Shown here one piece after another: positions 55,216-63,604 of a DNA stretch of 64,000 nucleotides. The stretch is from positions 372,001 through 436,000 of the forward strand of contig NZ_BNBR01000001.1 of the NCBI RefSeq assembly GCF_014656055.1. Direction: 5' to 3'. A program made the position numbers and the translations under genes. Every line of letters starts with the position of its first letter. The stretch's first letter is position 1. This stretch comes from Streptomyces griseosporeus (GTDB lineage Bacteria > Actinomycetota > Actinomycetes > Streptomycetales > Streptomycetaceae). The notes below the pieces were generated by a model, which worked only from the letters and a program-made list of their open reading frames with translations, was not told the origin of the DNA and made no database searches.

Positions 55216-56757
55216 CTAGCCGCGTGTGAACGTCCCGAGTCCTTCCTTGTCGAGGTACTCGACCTTGAAGGACTTTCCGTCCGGGGCGAAGGTGACCCCC
55301 GTCCGGCCGACCGCGTTCTCGCCGGCGGTCTGGAAGCTGAACGTGTCGCCGGAGTAGTGCGTGAGCCGGTACGACTGCGGCTTCGGCCCCAGGCGCAGCG
55401 TCAGCGTGCCGTCCGCGCCGGCGACGACCTCGGCGCGCCCGTAGTAGTCGCTGTGGTACGTCCCGGCGTAGGTGCCGGGGTCCTTGGCGGCCGGCGCGTC
55501 CGACGGCGGGTGGGCGTAGTCGGTCTTCGACCGGTCCGCGTCCGCCTCCTGCTGGTACAGCGCGTCCACGAGGGGGATCCAGTCGCGGCTGACCTTCCCG
55601 TGCTGGGCGATGTCGAAGAAGTCGAGGGCGACGGCGTCGGCGACCCCCACCGGTGAGGTGTTGGTCAGGACGACGATGCCCAGCTTCTCCCCCGGCAGCA
55701 TGGTGACGTTGGTGTGCGCGCCCAGCGCGAACGCTCCGGTGTGGGAGAGGCGGAGCCGGCCCTCGTCGTCGTAGGAGACGTTCCAGCCGAGGCCGTAGAA
55801 GCCGGTCCGGCCGGCCGGGGCGTGCGGCGGGTTCGCGACGGACTGCGGCCAGTGGGTGCGCTGCAGGGCGTCGGCGTCGATGATCTGCTTGCCGTCGAGC
55901 TTGCCGTTCGCGAGCTGGAGCCGCAGCCATACGGCCATGTCGCGGGCGCTGGAGCTGACGCCGCCGGCCGGGGACTGGGCGTCCGGGTCCCGGACGTACT
56001 GCGCCTTCCAGGTGCCGTCGGCGGTCCGGACGTGCCCCCAGGCCCGGTTGGCGGCCTTCGCGTAGTCCTCGAAGCGTGAGCTGGTGGAGTCCATGCCGGC
56101 CGGCTTGTAGAGGGTGTCGGCGGCGAGTTTCTCCCAGGGCACGCCCTTCTCGTCGGCGACGGCCTGAGCGGCGGCCGTCAGGCCGAAGTTGGTGTACGCG
56201 TAGCTCGCGCGGAACGGGGTGAGGGGTTCGTAGCGCAGGTGGGAGAGGATGTACGCCCGGTCGTAGCCGAGGTCTTCGAGGAGGTCCCCGGCGTGGTCCG
56301 GCAGGCCGCTGCGGTGCGCGAAGAGGTCGGCGGCCGTGACGTGGGAGGTGACCCACGGGTCCTTGAGGCGGAAGTCCGGGACATGCGGGGCCACGGGTTT
56401 GTCCCAGCCGTCGGTGCCGACGGCGCCGGAGACGACCGTGGAGGCGATCGGCTTGGAGACGGACGCGAGCTGGAAGACCGTGTCGGCGTCGACGGCGGCC
56501 TTCTCGCCGGCCTTGCGGACGCCGTAGCCCTTCAGGTGGATCACCTTGCCGTCGTGGACGACGGCGACGGCGACGCCCGGTGTCCCGGTGCGTTTCATGG
56601 CGGCGCGAACCACTCCGTCGAGCTGGTCGACGGCCCGCTGCACCTCGGCGTCGTCGAGCTGGGGCGGCGGCTGCGGCGGGGGCGGCGACGGTCCCGGCGC
56701 CGTGGCGCCCAGCAGCGCCGTCAACCCGGCCACAGCGAACCGTCCCAGAATGCTCAC
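55216..56757 (-). CDS. Secreted serine hydrolase (beta-lactamase/PBP-like)
   Basis: This encodes 513 aa from a GTG. A signal peptide (I-L-G-R-F-A-V-A-G-L-T-A-L-L-G-A) is followed by a Pro-rich tract and a serine-hydrolase domain. The nucleophile is Ser in S-V-S-K (A-S-V-S-K-P-I-A-S), the Tyr in Y-T-N (Y-A-Y-T-N-F-G), and H-T-G in the third motif (S-H-T-G-A-F). A C-terminal domain of about 110 residues (A-G-T-Y-H-S-D-Y-Y-G-R-A-E) is typical of DUF3471-like tails. Members include D-aminopeptidases, esterases and carboxypeptidases. Acts outside the cell. Confidence 0.92.
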   Translation of the reverse strand: MSILGRFAVAGLTALLGATAPGPSPPPPQPPPQLDDAEVQRAVDQLDGVVRAAMKRTGTPGVAVAVVHDGKVIHLKGYGVRKAGEKAAVDADTVFQLASVSKPIASTVVSGAVGTDGWDKPVAPHVPDFRLKDPWVTSHVTAADLFAHRSGLPDHAGDLLEDLGYDRAYILSHLRYEPLTPFRASYAYTNFGLTAAAQAVADEKGVPWEKLAADTLYKPAGMDSTSSRFEDYAKAANRAWGHVRTADGTWKAQYVRDPDAQSPAGGVSSSARDMAVWLRLQLANGKLDGKQIIDADALQRTHWPQSVANPPHAPAGRTGFYGLGWNVSYDDEGRLRLSHTGAFALGAHTNVTMLPGEKLGIVVLTNTSPVGVADAVALDFFDIAQHGKVSRDWIPLVDALYQQEADADRSKTDYAHPPSDAPAAKDPGTYAGTYHSDYYGRAEVVAGADGTLTLRLGPKPQSYRLTHYSGDTFSFQTAGENAVGRTGVTFAPDGKSFKVEYLDKEGLGTFTRG

Positions 56758-56822
56758 CTTTCCATTGAAGGCCCGGTGGCGTGATCTGTCGCGCGGGGCG
56801 GACGGACCGCGGACGGGGCCCC

Positions 56823-57347
56823 TCAGCTGTGCGGCTCTTCGCTTCGGCCGAGCGCCCTGACGGCGTCGCGCAGGCGGCGCAGGTCGTCGGCGGGCCGGCC
56901 GAGGCCGTTGAGTTCGAGCCGGGCCGCCTCGGTGCGGGCGTCGGGGTGCACGGTGAAGGCCATGTTCAGCGCCTGGTGCACCATCCACTGGTCGTAGGCC
57001 AGCAGACGGCCGGCGTACGCCCTGACGTCGGCGAGGTCGGAGTCGGTGATCGGCAGTTCGCCCAGGCGGGCACGGAGGCGGTGGAACCCGGACAGGGCGC
57101 GTGCGCAGTCGCGGGCGGTCTGCCCGCTCGCGCCGTCGCAGGCGCCGCACGCCGCGACCGCCGTGTCCGCGGACCGCAGCGCGGCCACGCCCTCGTCCAG
57201 CACGGCCAGCAGCACCCCCAGCTGGACCGAGCGGGGGATCCCGGCCTGGGGCGGGTGCCCGGGGCGGCGGAGGCTGGCAGCGGCACGGCGGCAGCGGGCG
57301 GTCGTCGCCGCGCGGCCGGACCGGACGAGCGCGCTCCACTCGGTCAT
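56823..57347 (-). CDS. Hypothetical helical protein with Cys pair
   Basis: This encodes 174 aa from an ATG. Mostly helical with an Arg-rich N-terminus. An A-C-G-A-C-D motif about one third of the way in, plus a third Cys in A-R-D-C-A-R-A, could bind metal. Then FHRLRARLGELPITDSDLAD and the aromatic L-A-Y-D-Q-W-M-V-H-Q-A. No family recognised. Upstream of the serine-hydrolase gene on the same strand, but separated by 65 bp with no obvious functional link. Confidence 0.65.
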   Translation of the reverse strand: MTEWSALVRSGRAATTARCRRAAASLRRPGHPPQAGIPRSVQLGVLLAVLDEGVAALRSADTAVAACGACDGASGQTARDCARALSGFHRLRARLGELPITDSDLADVRAYAGRLLAYDQWMVHQALNMAFTVHPDARTEAARLELNGLGRPADDLRRLRDAVRALGRSEEPHS

Positions 57348-57720
57348 GGCTCTCCTCCCCTCTCAGTGTGCGCCTCGACCGGCGCCCCGACAGGATGCGG
57401 TCCGATGCCGGACGCCTGGACCCGGCAGGGTGCCGGGAGGCTCCGGGTGGGTGGAAGGCGATCACCTGCACCGAGACGGTCACGTCACTTCGTGAACACG
57501 GAAACCCTTGAAGCGTCAACCGTGCATTTCCGGCCGACAAGCAGCTTCCTTGCAGATCAACGGGTTAGGGGGCTGCAAGAAGCCGACTGGCCGAAAGCAG
57601 TGAGGGCCGCACCGCACGAGCCGCCGCCTACCGCAGACTGTCACCTGTTGAACACAGAGCGGGCACCGGCTCGGCACATGACTTCAACTATTTGACTGTT
57701 TCTCAGGAAGGTGAACTGCC
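57348..57720. other. 373-bp gene-free region upstream of the amylase-inhibitor gene
   Basis: No gene is visible. It holds the presumed promoter of the divergent 174-aa gene at its left end and the long upstream region of the amylase-inhibitor gene, including the CTTGCAG/CTGCAAG pair at 57549-57579 and an AT-rich stretch just before the start (57680-57705). It is less GC-rich than its surroundings. Confidence 0.6.
57549..57579. promoter_or_regulatory. CTTGCAG/CTGCAAG inverted pair, possible MalR-type operator
   Basis: CTTGCAG (57549-57555) and its reverse complement CTGCAAG (57573-57579) are centred 24 bp apart. With flanking bases the arms extend to GCTTC-C-TTGCAG and CTGCAA-GAAGC with one bulge. 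From memory CTTGCAG repeats occur upstream of Streptomyces alpha-amylase and maltose genes and are linked to the MalR/Reg1 regulator. Their presence here would place an amylase inhibitor under starch/maltose control. The nearest coding start is at 57721, 142 bp away. Confidence 0.5.
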
Positions 57721-58035
57721 ATGCGTACACGGGTACTTCGGCACGCGGCCCTGGTGGGTGCGGGCGCCGCGCTCGCCCTGTCCCCCCTCGCGGCCGGACC
57801 GGCCTCCGCCGACACGACCGCTTCCGAGCCCGCGCCCTCCTGTGTGAGCCTCTACCAGAGCTGGCGGTACGCACAGGCCGACAACGGCTGCGCCGAGACG
57901 GTGACCGTGAAGGTCGTCTACGAGGACGACACCGAAGGCCTGTGCTACGCCGTCGCACCGGGCCAGATCACCACCGTCGGCGACGGGTACATCGGCCAGC
58001 ACGGCCACGCCCGCTACCTCGCCCGCTGCCTTTAA
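57721..58035 (+). CDS. Secreted alpha-amylase inhibitor, tendamistat family
   Basis: This encodes 104 aa with AGGAAGGTG before the ATG. A 30-residue signal peptide ends P-A-S-A, and the mature protein is 74 aa, the length of tendamistat (HOE-467A). The Trp18-Arg19-Tyr20 binding triad is in S-W-R-Y, and four Cys at 11, 27, 45 and 73 match the two known disulfides. Most of the chain is as I remember tendamistat; differences seem to be about four (for example V4A, T13S, S21A, S63Q). It binds mammalian alpha-amylase tightly. Confidence 0.95.
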   Translation: MRTRVLRHAALVGAGAALALSPLAAGPASADTTASEPAPSCVSLYQSWRYAQADNGCAETVTVKVVYEDDTEGLCYAVAPGQITTVGDGYIGQHGHARYLARCL

Positions 58036-58048
58036 CCCCCAGCCGCCG

Positions 58049-58405
58049 TCACGCGGCGCTGCTCCTCGGCGTACGGCGGGCGCAGCCCGCGTCGTGGTCG
58101 GCGCCGAGCGAGGTCCACCAGCGCTCGCAGCAGGCGGCCTCCAGCTCCGCGCGGACGGCGAGCTCGGCGGCCCGGTCCTGCCGGGCCAGGCGCCGCCCCT
58201 CCCTTTCCCGCAGTACGGCGGTGCGGCGCCGCTCGTCGGCGAGCAGGGCCTCGCGGCCGATGCCCACGACACCGACGAGGCCGGCGAGGGCCATGGCCAC
58301 GCTGCTCCACGGTGCCGCGGTGTCCCAGGTGGCGACCACGCAGTACGCCAGCCACAGGGTGACGGCGGCGTAGAGACCGGTGACTATGCGGCTGCCTGTG
58401 CTCAT
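58049..58405 (-). CDS. Hypothetical membrane protein, two helices
   Basis: This encodes 118 aa. Two hydrophobic helices (IVTGLYAAVTLWLAYCVVAT, SVAMALAGLVGVVGIGREAL) are followed by an Arg/Glu-rich helix (LREREGRRLARQDRAAELAV) and a tail with C-C-E-R-W-W and C-A-R-R. Convergent with the amylase-inhibitor gene, with only 13 bp between. No family recognised. Confidence 0.65.
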   Translation of the reverse strand: MSTGSRIVTGLYAAVTLWLAYCVVATWDTAAPWSSVAMALAGLVGVVGIGREALLADERRRTAVLREREGRRLARQDRAAELAVRAELEAACCERWWTSLGADHDAGCARRTPRSSAA

Positions 58406-58518
58406 GGGACCCTCCGGTGTCGTACGACGTGGACGTACCCCCGGATGCCCCCGATCGGCTCCGTCAAGCGACCCTCGGCGCGACGCCGGTCCCCCGCGTG
58501 GCCGCCCCTGGGGCGGGG

Positions 58519-59049
58519 TCAGGTCCGCCGGGCCGCCGTGTCGGCGGAGAGCGCGCGCCGCATGGTCAGCAGCCGGCGGTGATTCCTGTTGCCGTAGAAG
58601 AAGCACCAGCCCAGGAAGACGACGCTGAGCACGGTGAGACCGACCGTCTGCCGCGGCCCGGCCGTCAGGGCCGTCGCCGCGACGACGGCACCGAAGAGAA
58701 CCGTGAGCCCGACCTGGGCGAGGACGCGGTGGCGTGTGCGGTGCAGGCGCTGCTCGACCAGGCCGCGCATGGCCTCTCGCTCCTCGGGATCCGTGGGCAC
58801 GTCGCCCTTGCGGAGCTTGCGGTCCAACGCCACCATCCGGTCCGTCGAACCTCCGGAGGCGCGCTTCTCCTTGCGCCGGGCCGCGGCGACGACGGCGATG
58901 CCGCCGGCCGACATCACCGCCGTACGCACGACGACCGAGAGGAAGGAACGCCCCGGGAAGACCACCATGATGAGGACGCTCGCGGCGAGGACGGACAGGA
59001 GCATCTGCGCCCACAGGTGCTTCGCCAGATAGGTGTTGATGCGTTCCAC
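58519..59049 (-). CDS. Hypothetical membrane protein, four helices
   Basis: This encodes 176 aa from a GTG. Hydrophobic segments at the start (LLSVLAASVLIMVVFPG), after it (TAVMSAGGIAVVAAAR) and toward the end (VGLTVLFGAVVAATALTAG, VGLTVLSVVFLGWCFFYG) flank a charged loop (D-R-M-V-A-L-D-R-K-L-R-K-G-D-V). The loop contains a Ser/Thr-Asp-Arg motif but no catalytic signature. Followed by another small membrane gene; the three are a probable membrane-protein group. Confidence 0.65.
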   Translation of the reverse strand: MERINTYLAKHLWAQMLLSVLAASVLIMVVFPGRSFLSVVVRTAVMSAGGIAVVAAARRKEKRASGGSTDRMVALDRKLRKGDVPTDPEEREAMRGLVEQRLHRTRHRVLAQVGLTVLFGAVVAATALTAGPRQTVGLTVLSVVFLGWCFFYGNRNHRRLLTMRRALSADTAARRT

Positions 59050-59052
59050 GCG

Positions 59053-59322
59053 TCACCTCCCCCGCAGCCGCGTCCGGCGGCGGACCGCGCGGTACCGCAT
59101 GCCCAGGGCGATCGCCAGCACGATCAGCCCTTCCACGCTGTACGCCCAGCGCGCCGCCCCGCTCAACGCGCCGACGGCACTCAGGACGGTCCACAGCGCC
59201 GCGATGACGCACAGCGCGGTCCAGGCGATGTCGGCGATACGGGCGGACAGTTGGTCGTACTGCACGGTGCCGGGTTCGAGGTCCCCCAGCCCGGAAGCCT
59301 CCGCTCTCTCCGGTCGCGGCAC
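59053..59322 (-). CDS. Small membrane protein, two helices
   Basis: This encodes 89 aa from a GTG. Two membrane segments (IAWTALCVIAALWTVLSAVG and VEGLIVLAIALGMRYRAV) follow a soluble N-terminus with L-E-P-G-T-V-Q-Y-D-Q-L. Its stop is 4 bp before the next gene start, so they are probably co-transcribed. Role unknown. Confidence 0.65.
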   Translation of the reverse strand: MPRPERAEASGLGDLEPGTVQYDQLSARIADIAWTALCVIAALWTVLSAVGALSGAARWAYSVEGLIVLAIALGMRYRAVRRRTRLRGR

Positions 59323-59451
59323 GATGCCCTCCTCTTGGTCATGGGATCGGGCTGCCCGAGTACCCCCGGGTTCCGAGGATCAAGCCGTCAACTGACCTAA
59401 AGAGAACGGAGGTTGAGGATCCGGTTATCTCCGTGCCGGTGCGATGCGACC

Positions 59452-59484
59452 GACGGCCCGCCGGAACCGGGCCGACGGGCCGTC
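59452..59484. terminator. Terminator hairpin after rph
   Basis: GACGGCCCG (59452-59460) pairs with CGGGCCGTC (59476-59484), with a further CCGG-AA-CCGG pairing inside the loop. It lies 8 bp beyond the rph stop on the transcribed strand. Strong GC stem with no T-tract. Confidence 0.7.
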
Positions 59485-59491
59485 AGGTCGC

Positions 59492-62128
59492 TCACCCCAG
59501 GATCTCGACGTACCCGTCGCTTCCATGGACCCGGATCCGCTGCCCGTCCTGGATCAGCCGGGTCGCGTGGTGCACGCCCACGACGGCCGGCAGGCCGTAC
59601 TCCCGGGCGATGACCGCCCCATGGGTCATCAGGCCGCCCACCTCCGTCACCAGTCCCGCGATGCCGACGAACAGCGGCGACCAGCTGGGGTCCGTGTACG
59701 TCGTGACCAGGATGTCGCCCGCGTCCAGCTCGGCGTCCGCGATGTCGTGGACGACGCGGGCCCTGCCCTCCACCGTTCCGCCGGAGACGGGCAGTCCGGC
59801 GAGGGCGCCCGGCGGCACGTCGTCGCGCCGGTACGCGCCGCTCAGGGCCTCGCCCTCCGAGGTGAGCACCCGGGGCGGGGTGAGCGCCTGGTACGCCCGG
59901 AAGGCCTCCTTGCGCCGCCGGACGATCCCCTCGTCCGCCCGCTGCGTGCGCACGACGTCGTGCAGCTCCTGGAAGGTGAGGTGGAAGACGTCTTCCCGCT
60001 CGGCGATCACGCCGCCCCGCACGAGGCGTTCGGCCTCTTCCAGGAGAGCCTGCTTGTAGATGAAGTAGCGGCTGATGATGTCGTACTTGGGGTACTCCCG
60101 GTAGCCGATGAAGGTCCGTACCCGGTCGATCATGCGCTTGGTCTCGTCGGCCTTCTCCGCCCCGTCCGGCAGGGCCCGCAAGCGCGCCAGCACGTCCTGT
60201 TCCTTCTCGTACGCCTCCTGCCGGCCCTGTTCGAAGCGCTGCCGGGCGGCGCCCGGTGCGAAGTTGCGGACGTTGTCGAGGAGGGCGGGCACGAGAGCGG
60301 TGGGGTGTTCGCGCCAGCGCGGCCGGGTGATGTCGATCTCGCCGACGCAGCGCATGCCGTACCGGTCGAGGTAGCCCTCGATGGCGTCGCGCGCCTCCGC
60401 CCCGCCCGGGAGGTCCGCCAGCTTCTCCAGGAAGGTGTCGTCCTCCCCGACGCCCTGGAGGAACGCCACCACCTCCGGATGGGGTCGGACGACGTCGGCG
60501 ACGTCGAGCAGCGCCAGCCCCATCTCCGACGTGATGTTGTCGGGGGCGGACAGGGTGAGGGTGTCCGCCGCGTTCTTCTCCCCCAGCCATTCCTGGAGGT
60601 TGTCGTTGAGCCACCAGGTGGCCTCCATCCCCGCCATGATCACCTGAATGCTCAGGGGATCGCTGAGGACCCGCTTGTGCTCGACGAAGGCCTCCAGCAG
60701 GAAGTCGAACAGCTCCGGCCCGGACTTCCCGCGGATGTCGCGGCGCAGGGCGGCGAGGGACGCCTGGCTGCGCTCGATCAGCTCCTTGACGATGGCCGGG
60801 TCGGTCTCGACCGGGCCGGGGGCGCCCCCGGCCCCCTTCCCGGCCGCCGGCGGACGCCCGCCCGGGGCCTCCCCCGGCGCGTCGGGCGGCTCTGGGAGGA
60901 AGCCCTCGCGGTCGAGTACGGTCTCCAGCGCGTCCCTGGTCAGCGGATCGGACCGGCCCACCATCTCCAGCAGGGCGGTACGGCCCGCCGGCGAGGTCAG
61001 GCGCGCGGTGACGTCGACGAACAGCCTTCCGCCGGCCTCCAGCATCGGCGCCATGGCCGTCAGCTGCCACATGGTCAGGCCCAAGGGCCGCATCGCGTCG
61101 GTCATCATCTGCTGGTGACCGACGGACACGTAGACGTGGTTGTCCTCGTCGTCGGTCGCGGGGACGGGGAACAGCGTCGTGATGGGCCGGCTCTGGACGA
61201 TCCGGAAGCCGGCCCCCGGCCCATCGGCCAGGCACCATTCGATGTCCTGCGGGCAGCCGAAGTGCGCCTCGATCCGCCGCCCGAGCCGTACCAGCTCCAG
61301 CACCTGGGCGTCCGTCAGCGCCGGCTGCTCCTGTCGCCGGGCCTCGACCGGCACGTCTCGCGTACCGCCGTCGGGCAGCGCCTGCACGGCGCGCTGTTTC
61401 GCGCCGATCGTCCTGTCGACGATCTCGTCGTCCCGCACGGTGAAGACGTCCGGGTTGACCAGCCCGGAGACCAGGGCCTCGCCGAGCCCGAACGCGGCCT
61501 CCACGGTGGCCGTCCTCCGGTGGCCCGAGACCGGATCGGCCGTGAACAGGACACCCGCCGCCTGCGGGAAGACCATCTGCTGCACGACCACGCCCATGCG
61601 CACGGCACGGTGGTCGATGCCGTTGCGCAGGCGGTAGGTCACGGCCCGCTCGGTGAACAACGAGGCCCAGCACCGGCTGAGATGCCGGAGGACCTCTTCC
61701 GTCCCGACGACGTTCAGGTACGTGTCCTGCTGGCCGGCGAAGGAGGCCGTCGGCAGGTCCTCCGCGGTCGCGCTCGACCGGATCGCGAAGGCGGTCCCCT
61801 CGCCGAACCGGTCGAGACCCCGCACGACCACCTCCGCCAGGTCGCCGGGTACGGCGATGCCTTCGACGGTCCGGCGGATCCGCGCGCTGAGCGTGCGGAT
61901 CGCCTCCCGGTCGTCCGGACGCACGCGCGCCAGCTCGTCCAGCTGCTCCTCGACCGCCGGCTCCTGCTCCACGACCCGCCGGAACGCGTCCGTCGTCACG
62001 CAGAAGCCGTCCGGCACGCGGATGCCGTCGATCCGCGCCAGCGCGCCCAGGTGCGCGCCCTTGCCGCCGACGACCGCGCGCCGCGACGCGTCCACCTCGT
62101 GCAGATCCAGCACGTACGGCCCGGTCAT
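59492..62128 (-). CDS. rph: Rifamycin phosphotransferase (Rph)
   Basis: This encodes 878 aa with GGAGG before the ATG. Domains: ATP-grasp N-terminus (L-D-L-H-E-V-D, G-G-K-G-A-H-L-G, I-R-S-S-A-T-A-E-D-L-P, E-A-A-F-G-L-G-E-A-L-V-S-G); a middle rifamycin-binding helical domain (S-A-P-D-N-I-T-S-E-M-G); and the swivelling His domain with G-G-L-M-T-H-G-A-V-I-A-R-E-Y-G. H836 is the predicted phospho-carrier. It transfers a phosphate from ATP to the C21 hydroxyl of rifamycins and releases AMP and phosphate. Strong motif match to characterised Rph enzymes. An RAE site lies upstream. Confidence 0.95.
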   Translation of the reverse strand: MTGPYVLDLHEVDASRRAVVGGKGAHLGALARIDGIRVPDGFCVTTDAFRRVVEQEPAVEEQLDELARVRPDDREAIRTLSARIRRTVEGIAVPGDLAEVVVRGLDRFGEGTAFAIRSSATAEDLPTASFAGQQDTYLNVVGTEEVLRHLSRCWASLFTERAVTYRLRNGIDHRAVRMGVVVQQMVFPQAAGVLFTADPVSGHRRTATVEAAFGLGEALVSGLVNPDVFTVRDDEIVDRTIGAKQRAVQALPDGGTRDVPVEARRQEQPALTDAQVLELVRLGRRIEAHFGCPQDIEWCLADGPGAGFRIVQSRPITTLFPVPATDDEDNHVYVSVGHQQMMTDAMRPLGLTMWQLTAMAPMLEAGGRLFVDVTARLTSPAGRTALLEMVGRSDPLTRDALETVLDREGFLPEPPDAPGEAPGGRPPAAGKGAGGAPGPVETDPAIVKELIERSQASLAALRRDIRGKSGPELFDFLLEAFVEHKRVLSDPLSIQVIMAGMEATWWLNDNLQEWLGEKNAADTLTLSAPDNITSEMGLALLDVADVVRPHPEVVAFLQGVGEDDTFLEKLADLPGGAEARDAIEGYLDRYGMRCVGEIDITRPRWREHPTALVPALLDNVRNFAPGAARQRFEQGRQEAYEKEQDVLARLRALPDGAEKADETKRMIDRVRTFIGYREYPKYDIISRYFIYKQALLEEAERLVRGGVIAEREDVFHLTFQELHDVVRTQRADEGIVRRRKEAFRAYQALTPPRVLTSEGEALSGAYRRDDVPPGALAGLPVSGGTVEGRARVVHDIADAELDAGDILVTTYTDPSWSPLFVGIAGLVTEVGGLMTHGAVIAREYGLPAVVGVHHATRLIQDGQRIRVHGSDGYVEILG

Positions 62129-62458
62129 CGCGACACCTCCGGGACCGCACTCGCCTTCCGGGCCCTTGCCTTCCACAACCGCCTCGCCCCCGTCGACCGC
62201 CTTCCCTCTGACAACTGCCTTCCCTCCGACGAGACGGACGGCGCGCTCGCGCGCCCCCCGCACGTCGACAACAGCACCGGCACGCGTGCCCTCATTTCCG
62301 CAGGTTGTGGCCTTGGCGGACGATTCTGCGCGGTGACCGGGGCCTTGCCGCAAGCCCCCCTGGCTGCTATACGTTGAGAAGGGCAGGGAGATATCGACGT
62401 CTCCTTGCCTTCGTCGTTTCGTGGCCCCGGCGCGTGAGGCACCGCCGTCAGCCGACGC
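62129..62458. other. 330-bp region upstream of rph
   Basis: No gene is visible apart from the RAE operator at 62339-62358. The interval between the RAE and the rph start is about 210 bp, a long leader or a region with a further promoter. On the minus strand TTGCGG within the RAE and CAGAAT about 19 nt further on could be a weak -35/-10 pair reading toward the gene. Confidence 0.5.
62339..62358 (-). promoter_or_regulatory. Rifamycin-associated element (RAE) upstream of rph
   Basis: Reading the minus strand the site is a perfect 20-bp match to GGGGCTTGC-GGC-AAGGCCCC-type RAE as I remember it, an imperfect palindrome found upstream of rifamycin-inactivating genes in actinobacteria. It lies 211 bp before the rph start. 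The element is needed for rifamycin induction; the trans-acting factor was not known when it was described. Function here is inferred from the exact match and the neighbouring gene. Confidence 0.85.
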
Positions 62459-63604
62459 TCACCCCAGCAACTCCCGCACGAGCGCGGCCACCTGCTCCGT
62501 CTCGATGAGGAAGCCGTCGTGCCCGTACGGCGACTCCACCACCCGCAGCCGGTCGGCGCCCGGGATGAGTGCGGCCAGCTCCGCCTGCTGGGCCGGCGGG
62601 TAGAGGCGGTCGGAGTCCACTGCTGCGACCAGGGTCGGGGCCGTCACCCGGCGCAGGGCGGAGCGTACGCCGCCGCGGGCGCGGCCCACGTCGTGGGCGT
62701 TCATCGCCTCGGTCAGGACGACGTAGCTCGCCGCGTCGAAGCGCCGTACCAGCTTGGCCGCGTGGTGGTCGAGATAGGACTCCACCTGGTAGCGGCCGCC
62801 GCGCCACGGATCCTCGGTCTGCTGCGGCAGACGGCCGAAGCGCACCTGGAGTTCCGGCTCGCTGCGGTAGGTGACGTGGGCGAGGCGACGGGCCAGTCCC
62901 AGGCCGGCGTGCGGCCCGCGGCCGGTGTCGTGGTAGTCGCCGCCCTGCCAGTGCGGGTCGCCGCGGACGGCCCGCAGCTGGATGTGCGCCCAGGCGATCT
63001 GTTCGGCGCTCGCGGCCGCCGCCGTGGCGAGCAGGAGCAGGGCGCCCGTGCGCGCCGGGTGGGACACCGCCCACTCCACGGCCCGCATCCCGCCCATCGA
63101 GCCGCCGACGACCAGGGCCCACCGGTCGATGCCGAGCGCGTCCGCGAGTCCGGCCTCGGCGGCCACCTGGTCGCGCGGGGTCAGGAACGGGAAGGCGCCG
63201 CCCCAGGGCCGCCCCCCGTCGGGGTGCCGGGAGGCCGGTCCCGTGCTGCCCTGGCAGCCGCCGAGGACGTTGGGCGCGACCACGAACCAGCGGTCGGTGT
63301 CCAGCGCCCGGCCCGGCCCGACCAGGGCGTCCCACCAGCCCGGCGTCGGGTGCCCGGGCCCGGCGGGGCCGCAGACGTGGCTGTCCCCGGTGAGCGCGTG
63401 CAGGACGAGGACGGCGTTGGAGCGGTCCGGTGCGAGCTGCCCCCAGGTCTCGAACGCGAGGCGTACGCCGGGGAGTTCACCGCCCGCCTCCAGCGGCAGC
63501 GGCTTCTCGGCGTCGTACCACCGGCGCCGGCCGGGCGGGTCCCCCTCCCGCCAGGCGCCGGTGGCCGGCGGCAGGGGAACCTCGGCAGCGGCGACGGCCG
63601 GCAC
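62459..63604 (-). CDS. metX: Homoserine O-acetyltransferase
   Basis: This encodes 381 aa from a GTG directly after the metY stop. The alpha/beta-hydrolase nucleophile elbow is G-G-S-M-G-G-M, H-A-L-T-G-D-S-H stands earlier, and the catalytic Asp and His are at D-S-D-R-L-Y-P-P and Y-G-H-D-G-F. P-N-V-L-G-G-C-Q-G-S-T-G is also family-typical. It makes O-acetylhomoserine from homoserine and acetyl-CoA for methionine biosynthesis. The next gene (metY) uses this product. Confidence 0.95.
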   Translation of the reverse strand: MPAVAAAEVPLPPATGAWREGDPPGRRRWYDAEKPLPLEAGGELPGVRLAFETWGQLAPDRSNAVLVLHALTGDSHVCGPAGPGHPTPGWWDALVGPGRALDTDRWFVVAPNVLGGCQGSTGPASRHPDGGRPWGGAFPFLTPRDQVAAEAGLADALGIDRWALVVGGSMGGMRAVEWAVSHPARTGALLLLATAAAASAEQIAWAHIQLRAVRGDPHWQGGDYHDTGRGPHAGLGLARRLAHVTYRSEPELQVRFGRLPQQTEDPWRGGRYQVESYLDHHAAKLVRRFDAASYVVLTEAMNAHDVGRARGGVRSALRRVTAPTLVAAVDSDRLYPPAQQAELAALIPGADRLRVVESPYGHDGFLIETEQVAALVRELLG

